10,139 nucleotides of DNA from positions 1 through 10,139 of the forward strand of contig JAPLGI010000164.1 of assembly GCA_026390245.1 (NCBI GenBank), read 5' to 3'. Each line of letters opens with the position of its first letter. The stretch's first letter is position 1. Below are positions 6,427 to 10,139 of this stretch, piece after piece. Made by a program: the position numbers and the translations under genes. The DNA comes from Caldisericota bacterium (GTDB taxonomy: Bacteria; Caldisericota; Caldisericia; Cryosericales; Cryosericaceae). The notes under the pieces are model-generated. The model saw only the letters and a program-made list of their open reading frames with translations, was not told where the DNA came from and did not search any database.

Positions 6427-7235
6427 GTCGCTCTCGCAAATTCCTCAGGAGTCAGGCACAGTGGAAAGTCCGTCCAGTGCTCTTGCAGAAGGAACGAAGC
6501 TCTGGCACTGAGAGGGAGTACAAGTTCTCCCCGTTTCACAATCGCCGGATTCGAGAAAACTGCACGCGGCGAATCCCAAGCTGCAAGCACTCCATCCGCC
6601 AGTACGCAGACACGCGATGCAACGAGCACTTCGTCCAGGAGATGAGTCACAATGACAACACCGATTCCCAGTTCGTGGTTGAGCCGGAGCACGGTTTGCA
6701 TCACCTCACGGCGATTGGTCGGGTCCAGGAGAGAAGTTGCCTCGTCCAAAATCAGGAACGAAGGCTTCATGGCAAGCACTCCGGCAATCGCGACTTTCTG
6801 CTTCTGTCCGCCCGAAAGACGATGCGGAGGATAGTCGCGGAACGGCTGCAGCCCGAGAAGACGCAATACGTCCTCAACACGCTGAACCATCTCGCCATGG
6901 GAAAGCTGGAGGTTCTCCAGTCCAAACGCAATGTCGTCCTCAACAGTAGTCGCTACAAGCTGGTTGTCCGGATTCTGAAACACCAGCCCAACGTCGACTC
7001 CTGGTCGCACGTCGGTCACAGTATGAGTCTCAGCGTCCAGCAGCAGTTGTACATTGCCGGAGGTAGGACGCAGAAGCCCGCTGACAAGGCGGGCTAGTGT
7101 GGTCTTGCCGGATCCATTGGGACCGACAATCGCGGAGATTGAGCCGTCTGGCAGTTCCAGGTCAATGTCACGAAGGACCTGAACAGCCCCCGCGGAGGTC
7201 TCGATTTGATACGAGACCTTGTCGAGGCGAATCAT
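6411..7235 (-). CDS. ecfA1: ECF transporter ATPase EcfA1
   Basis: This 274-residue ABC ATPase partners EcfA2 to power an ECF uptake transporter. Motifs in order: Walker A GPNGSGKTT (38-46), Q-loop Q87 in FQNPDNQLVATTVEDDIAFG (86-105), signature LSGGQKQKVAIAG (140-152), Walker B LILDE (161-165) with catalytic E165, D-loop ATSLLDP, and switch His H198 (VTHLLDE). The FQNPDNQ stretch and ATSLLDP D-loop are the EcfA1 pattern. The ATG at 7235 directly follows the rplQ stop codon (TAGATG), with AGAGAAG just upstream, so the gene is read as an extension of the alpha operon. An rplQ-ecfA1 junction is common in Bacillota. Confidence 0.96.
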   Translation of the reverse strand: MIRLDKVSYQIETSAGAVQVLRDIDLELPDGSISAIVGPNGSGKTTLARLVSGLLRPTSGNVQLLLDAETHTVTDVRPGVDVGLVFQNPDNQLVATTVEDDIAFGLENLQLSHGEMVQRVEDVLRLLGLQPFRDYPPHRLSGGQKQKVAIAGVLAMKPSFLILDEATSLLDPTNRREVMQTVLRLNHELGIGVVIVTHLLDEVLVASRVCVLADGVLAAWDSPRAVFSNPAIVKRGELVLPLSARASFLLQEHWTDFPLCLTPEEFARATCQLT

Positions 7236-7592
7236 CTACTTCTCTACAAACTCCAGGACCGCCATGTTCGCTGCGTCACCCTTCCGATATCCTGCCTTGA
7301 TGATACGCAGGTAACCCCCGGGGCGCGTGATGTAGCGATCTTTGGTCAACTTGAAGGCCTCATCGACTGCTTCGGGTGTCAGCAGGTAGGCATGCAGCTT
7401 GCGCCGCGTCGTCAAGTCATCGACCTTTGCAGTGGTGATGAGTTTCTCCACCACCCGCTTGACTGACTTTGCCCGAGTAATTGTCGTCTCAATACGGCCT
7501 TTCTCGATCACTGAGGTCGAGAGGTTGCGCAACATCATGCTGCGCAGGCCACTGTATACGCCAAGCTTCTTCAGTTTTCTTCCATGTCTCAT
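7236..7592 (-). CDS. rplQ: 50S ribosomal protein L17
   Basis: This 118-residue large-subunit protein shows the family blocks KLKKLGVYSGLRSMMLRNL (6-24), EKGRIETTITRAKSVKRVVE (30-49), KLITTAK and the C-terminal GGYLRIIKAGYRKGDAANMA (92-111). Length is normal for the short bacterial form. The ATG at 7592 has AGAGGAG about 9 bases upstream. It follows rpoA after 48 bases, the largest gap inside this gene run, where I see no promoter or hairpin. It is the last ribosomal gene of the alpha operon before the ECF genes. Confidence 0.98.
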   Translation of the reverse strand: MRHGRKLKKLGVYSGLRSMMLRNLSTSVIEKGRIETTITRAKSVKRVVEKLITTAKVDDLTTRRKLHAYLLTPEAVDEAFKLTKDRYITRPGGYLRIIKAGYRKGDAANMAVLEFVEK

Positions 7593-7640
7593 AGCAGGGA
7601 TACTCCTCTCGTCACGTTCGCGCTTACCATCGGCTGCGCG

Positions 7641-8573
7641 CTACTCTTCTGGGACGCTAATGCCGACATCCCTGAGGGCTTCGTCGACGCTCTTGCGACC
7701 TGCATCGCCGAAACCGTGGATGGCTTCTCCACGATGTTCCAGATAGTCGGCCACCGTCTCGACACCCGACTCCCTGAGGACTTCTGCCCAGCGACTCTTG
7801 ACCCCATCAACAGTCCCGAGGTCCTTCGACATGGCGCTATCGTTCGTCGTCGCTTCCAAGACGCTCTCCATGGGATTCTGCGTCGTCAGACAGGCCAGCA
7901 ACTGCTGCGCATGGCGATCCACAATGTGAAGAGCTTCTTCAAGTGCATCGCGGGCTCTGGTTGTCGGAAAGTGGGTAATCTCGATAATCAGACGCTCATA
8001 GTCAGCTTTCTGCTTGATTCTTACGGGTTCGACTGTGAAATTGGCTGTCCGGACGGGAGAGTAGATGCTATCGATCGCAATTGTATCGACTGTACCGCTC
8101 AGCAGCTCATGGTTCTCCTCATTGCTGACATACCCTACGCCAGTGCGCAAGAATACCTGAAGATCGATGACACTGTCATCGGCCGAGAGTTCTGCGATCT
8201 TCAGGCTCGGATTGAAAATCCTTACCAGGGAATTCTTCTCAAAATCCTCGGCCTTCACGACGCTCCTTCCCTGTCGTTTGAGAGAAAGCGTTGCTTCACC
8301 GCCATCGACAATGGAGACCTGGAGGTTCCTGACATTGAAGATGAGCTCCTGGAGATCTTCCTTGATGCCAGGCAGTGAGGTGAACTCGTGAAGTGCGCCG
8401 TTTATCTTGATGGCCACTGGGGCACTCCCAGGAATGGAGGACAGGAGAGCTCGGCGAAGCGCATTGCCCATCGTCGTGCCATATCCATGCTGCAATGGCT
8501 CGAAGACGAACTTGCCATGCTCTGCTGTCTCTTCAACAGATGTCAATCTGATACCTTCAAGCCCTTCGATCAT
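7641..8573 (-). CDS. rpoA: DNA-directed RNA polymerase subunit alpha
   Basis: This 310-residue subunit seeds RNA polymerase assembly. The N-terminal domain (1 to about 230) is well conserved: FEPLQHGYGTTMGNALRRAL (24-43), SSIPGSAPVAIKINGALHEF (45-64) and PGIKEDLQEL (68-77). The C-terminal domain (about 252-305) is recognisable but divergent. By eye, E. coli R265, G296, K298, S299 and E302 match R261, G292, K294, S295 and E298, but DNA-contacting N268 is replaced by E264 and the NCL core becomes EVL; two residues are inserted relative to E. coli. The ATG at 8573 has AGGAG overlapping the rpsD stop. It lies in the usual rpsM-rpsK-rpsD-rpoA-rplQ order. Confidence 0.98.
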   Translation of the reverse strand: MIEGLEGIRLTSVEETAEHGKFVFEPLQHGYGTTMGNALRRALLSSIPGSAPVAIKINGALHEFTSLPGIKEDLQELIFNVRNLQVSIVDGGEATLSLKRQGRSVVKAEDFEKNSLVRIFNPSLKIAELSADDSVIDLQVFLRTGVGYVSNEENHELLSGTVDTIAIDSIYSPVRTANFTVEPVRIKQKADYERLIIEITHFPTTRARDALEEALHIVDRHAQQLLACLTTQNPMESVLEATTNDSAMSKDLGTVDGVKSRWAEVLRESGVETVADYLEHRGEAIHGFGDAGRKSVDEALRDVGISVPEE

Positions 8574-8582
8574 AGCAGGCTC

Positions 8583-9212
8583 CTACTTCGAGTAGTACTC
8601 GATGACAAGACGGGTGTTGATCGGAACCCCAATCTGCTCAGCCGTTGGAATTGTAAGCACCGTGCCCTCGAACTTGTCAGCGCTGAATGAAAGCCACTGC
8701 GGAGTAGCCGGCTTGCTGGCCACGGACTCCTGTACGCTGATCATGGACTTCCCGGTGTCGGTCAGCGTCAGAATATCTCCCACTCGAACCTGGTACGAGG
8801 GAATATCCACACGGTGCCCGTTGACAAACACGTTGCCATGGCAAACCAACTGACGAGCCGACTTGCGGCCCGGCTGGATCCCCATCCGGAAAACAACGTT
8901 GTCGAGACGCCGTTCCAGCAGTTCGAGCAGCTTACCGCCAGTGGGAATAGCCTTCTGGGAGTTCGCGAGGCTGAAGTAGCCCCTGAACTGGCGCTCTGCC
9001 AAACCGTAGGCAAGGCGAAGGCGCTGCTTTTCCTTGAGGTGGAGCTCGTAGTCACTGTCCTTGCGAAATTTCTGGTCGACTCCATGTTGACCGGGCCCCA
9101 TCTTCCCACGCTCGATCGCGCACTTGCTGCTGGAGCAACGAGAGCCCTTGAGGAACAGTTTCGTATTCAGTGCGCGGCACTTCCGGCACGAAGCATCAAT
9201 GTATCTGGACAT
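8583..9212 (-). CDS. rpsD: 30S ribosomal protein S4 (zinc-ribbon form)
   Basis: This 209-residue primary 16S rRNA-binding protein also shapes the mRNA entry channel. The N-terminal domain carries four cysteines, C9, C12, C26 and C31, in the same spacing as the zinc-bound S4 of Thermus, so this is the metal-binding (C+) form, unlike the cysteine-less S4 of Bacillus subtilis. Other family marks are MGPGQHG (38-44), KQRLRLAYGLAERQFRGYF (62-80) and the S4 RNA-binding domain beginning ERRLDNVVFRMG (100-111). The ATG at 9212 has AGGAGG 5 bases upstream, overlapping the rpsK stop codon. In many bacteria S4 represses its own operon, but the leader where that would act is outside the window. Confidence 0.98.
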   Translation of the reverse strand: MSRYIDASCRKCRALNTKLFLKGSRCSSSKCAIERGKMGPGQHGVDQKFRKDSDYELHLKEKQRLRLAYGLAERQFRGYFSLANSQKAIPTGGKLLELLERRLDNVVFRMGIQPGRKSARQLVCHGNVFVNGHRVDIPSYQVRVGDILTLTDTGKSMISVQESVASKPATPQWLSFSADKFEGTVLTIPTAEQIGVPINTRLVIEYYSK

Positions 9213-9221
9213 AGTCGCCTC

Positions 9222-9617
9222 CTATACCCTTCTGATCTTGCGTGGCCTGCACCCGTTGTGCGGGATAGGCGTAACGTCCTTGATGGACGAGACGTTGAGG
9301 CCAGCAGACTGCAGAGCACGGACGGCGATCTCACGACCCGAACCGGCGCCCTTCACAAACACGTTCACCCTGGACATTCCCATTGCGATAGCCTTTTCGG
9401 CTGCTTTCTGTGCTGCAACCTGGGCAGCAAATGGGGTGCCCTTCTTGGAACCCTTGAAACCGCTGCTTCCAGACGAGCCCCAGCACACAGTGTCACCCTG
9501 GGCATCGGTAATTGTCACCAGCGTGTTGTTGAAAGACGAGAAGACATACGCCTTACCCTCGCCAACAACCCGTTTCTCTTTCTTGCGCTTAACTACTTTC
9601 TTCTTGATGTCAGCCAT
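9222..9617 (-). CDS. rpsK: 30S ribosomal protein S11
   Basis: This 131-residue platform protein of the 30S subunit lies near the mRNA exit site. Conserved blocks are [16 protein letters not shown] (27-42), [20 protein letters not shown] (50-69), [11 protein letters not shown] and the C-terminal [15 protein letters not shown] (117-131). The N terminus is a Lys-rich tail. The ATG at 9617 has AAAGGGGA upstream and lies 14 bases after the rpsM stop codon. Confidence 0.99.
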   Translation of the reverse strand: MADIKKKVVKRKKEKRVVGEGKAYVFSSFNNTLVTITDAQGDTVCWGSSGSSGFKGSKKGTPFAAQVAAQKAAEKAIAMGMSRVNVFVKGAGSGREIAVRALQSAGLNVSSIKDVTPIPHNGCRPRKIRRV

Positions 9618-9631
9618 ACGGTCCCCTTTGC

Positions 9632-10006
9632 CTATACCTTGGATGCCTTGGAACCGACGGTCTTCTTCGGTCCCTTGCGTGTGCGGGCATTCGTCCTTGT
9701 GCGTTGACCGCGAACGGGTAGCCCTCTCTTGTGACGGACACCACGGTAGCAGTTAATCTCCATGAGTCTGCGAATGTTGGTCGAGACTTCTCGGCGAAGG
9801 TCGCCTTCGACAACGAGGTTATCATTGATGGCCTTCTGAATCGCAAGAATCTCGCTCTCCGTCAGGTCCTTGACCTTCTTGTCCTCGGACACCCCCGCAA
9901 CACTGCAGATCTTCTTGTAGTTTGACTTGCCAATGCCGTAGATATAGGTCAGGGCAATGCCTACCTTCTTCCCGGCAGCAAGATCGATACCACTAATACG
10001 AGCCAC
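9632..10006 (-). CDS. rpsM: 30S ribosomal protein S13
   Basis: This 124-residue protein of the 30S head contacts the 50S subunit and the P-site tRNA. Conserved parts are [20 protein letters not shown] at the N terminus, YGIG (23-26), [20 protein letters not shown] (70-89) and the basic tail [20 protein letters not shown]. The start is GTG at 10006, fixed by homology and by AAAGGAGG 4 bases upstream. The gene follows rpmJ after 10 bases. Confidence 0.98.
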   Translation of the reverse strand: MARISGIDLAAGKKVGIALTYIYGIGKSNYKKICSVAGVSEDKKVKDLTESEILAIQKAINDNLVVEGDLRREVSTNIRRLMEINCYRGVRHKRGLPVRGQRTRTNARTRKGPKKTVGSKASKV

Positions 10007-10010
10007 TATT

Positions 10011-10018
10011 CCTCCTTT
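10011..10018 (-). promoter_or_regulatory. Shine-Dalgarno for the GTG start of rpsM
   Basis: AAAGGAGG on the minus strand, overlapping the rpmJ TAA stop (10017-10019) and 4 bases from GTG 10006. It decides the rpsM start and suggests coupling to rpmJ. Confidence 0.8.
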
Positions 10019-10133
10019 ACTTACCTTGGCGCTGCTTGTGCTTCGGGTTCTCGCAGATCACCATGACCGTACCGTTGCGCTTCACTATCTTGCATTTGGC
10101 ACAGATCTTCTTTACAGACGGTCTCACTTTCAT
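10017..10133 (-). CDS. rpmJ: 50S ribosomal protein L36 (zinc form)
   Basis: This small 38-residue gene starts with the ATG at 10131-10133 and reads [15 protein letters not shown] at the N terminus, [20 protein letters not shown] at the C terminus, ending in TAA. The zinc ligands C11, C14, C27 and H32 are all present, so this is the zinc-binding form of L36. One extra Lys follows the usual RQG end. It sits directly before rpsM as in most bacteria; infA is expected just outside the right edge. Only 6 bases of upstream sequence are visible, so its ribosome-binding site cannot be judged. Confidence 0.97.
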   Translation of the reverse strand: MKVRPSVKKICAKCKIVKRNGTVMVICENPKHKQRQGK

Positions 10134-10139
10134 AGGTCG

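Noticed and set aside
7584..8378. Long plus-strand open frame (264 codons) antisense to rpoA
   Set aside because: It mirrors the rpoA reading frame; the product resembles no family and the opposite strand is unmistakable rpoA.
8814..9707. Long plus-strand open frame (297 codons) antisense to rpsD, rpsK and rpsM
   Set aside because: A by-product of the codon usage of three conserved ribosomal genes on the other strand; it spans their boundaries and has no domain.
10007..10016. S4-binding alpha-operon leader upstream of rpsM
   Set aside because: Only 10 bases separate rpmJ and rpsM, and they are filled by the ribosome-binding site; any such leader must lie outside the window.
1..10139. Mobile elements, CRISPR arrays, prophage or defence genes
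   Set aside because: No transposase, integrase, spaced direct repeats, terminal inverted repeats or foreign-looking segment was seen; the region is continuous core genome.

Overview
This is a housekeeping, all-minus-strand stretch of a bacterial chromosome. Base composition looks moderately GC-rich by eye. Every supported gene reads from the right edge to the left edge. The window holds 14 protein genes (one too short for normal ORF calling), two tRNA genes, two clear sigma70-type promoters and one strong intrinsic terminator. No gap between genes exceeds 300 bases; the longest is the 137-base rplM-truA gap.

Layout in the direction of transcription. (1) Alpha-operon end: rpmJ (L36), rpsM (S13), rpsK (S11), rpsD (S4), rpoA (RNA polymerase alpha) and rplQ (L17), with gaps of 9-48 bases and Shine-Dalgarno sequences often lying on the preceding stop codon. 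(2) An energy-coupling-factor (ECF) transporter module, ecfA1-ecfA2-ecfT, abutting rplQ; ecfT overlaps truA (tRNA pseudouridine synthase). (3) A short intergenic region with an extended -10 promoter driving rplM-rpsI (L13, S9), closed by a hairpin with a T6 tract. (4) cysS (cysteinyl-tRNA synthetase), rlmB (SpoU-family rRNA 2'-O-methyltransferase) and a SigH-like sigma factor, all overlapping. (5) A near-consensus promoter followed by tRNA-Thr(UGU) and a tRNA-Tyr(GUA) cut by the left edge.

Functionally almost everything serves translation or transcription: ribosomal proteins, the alpha subunit, a sigma factor, tRNAs, an aminoacyl-tRNA synthetase, and one rRNA- and one tRNA-modifying enzyme. 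The exception is the ECF module, which energises uptake of vitamins or metals by substrate-binding S-components; none is encoded here.

The order rpoA-rplQ-ecfA1-ecfA2-ecfT-truA-rplM-rpsI and the presence of cysS-rlmB-sigH are typical of Bacillota (Firmicutes) and some deep-branching relatives. The direct rpsI-to-cysS junction, the lack of mrnC and rae1, the shortened SigH and the divergent alpha C-terminal domain suggest a lineage away from the model Bacillota. I cannot name the phylum from sequence alone. I found no mobile element, CRISPR array, defence system or clearly new system. The items most worth a second look are the SigH-like protein, the alpha C-terminal domain and the permuted gene order.
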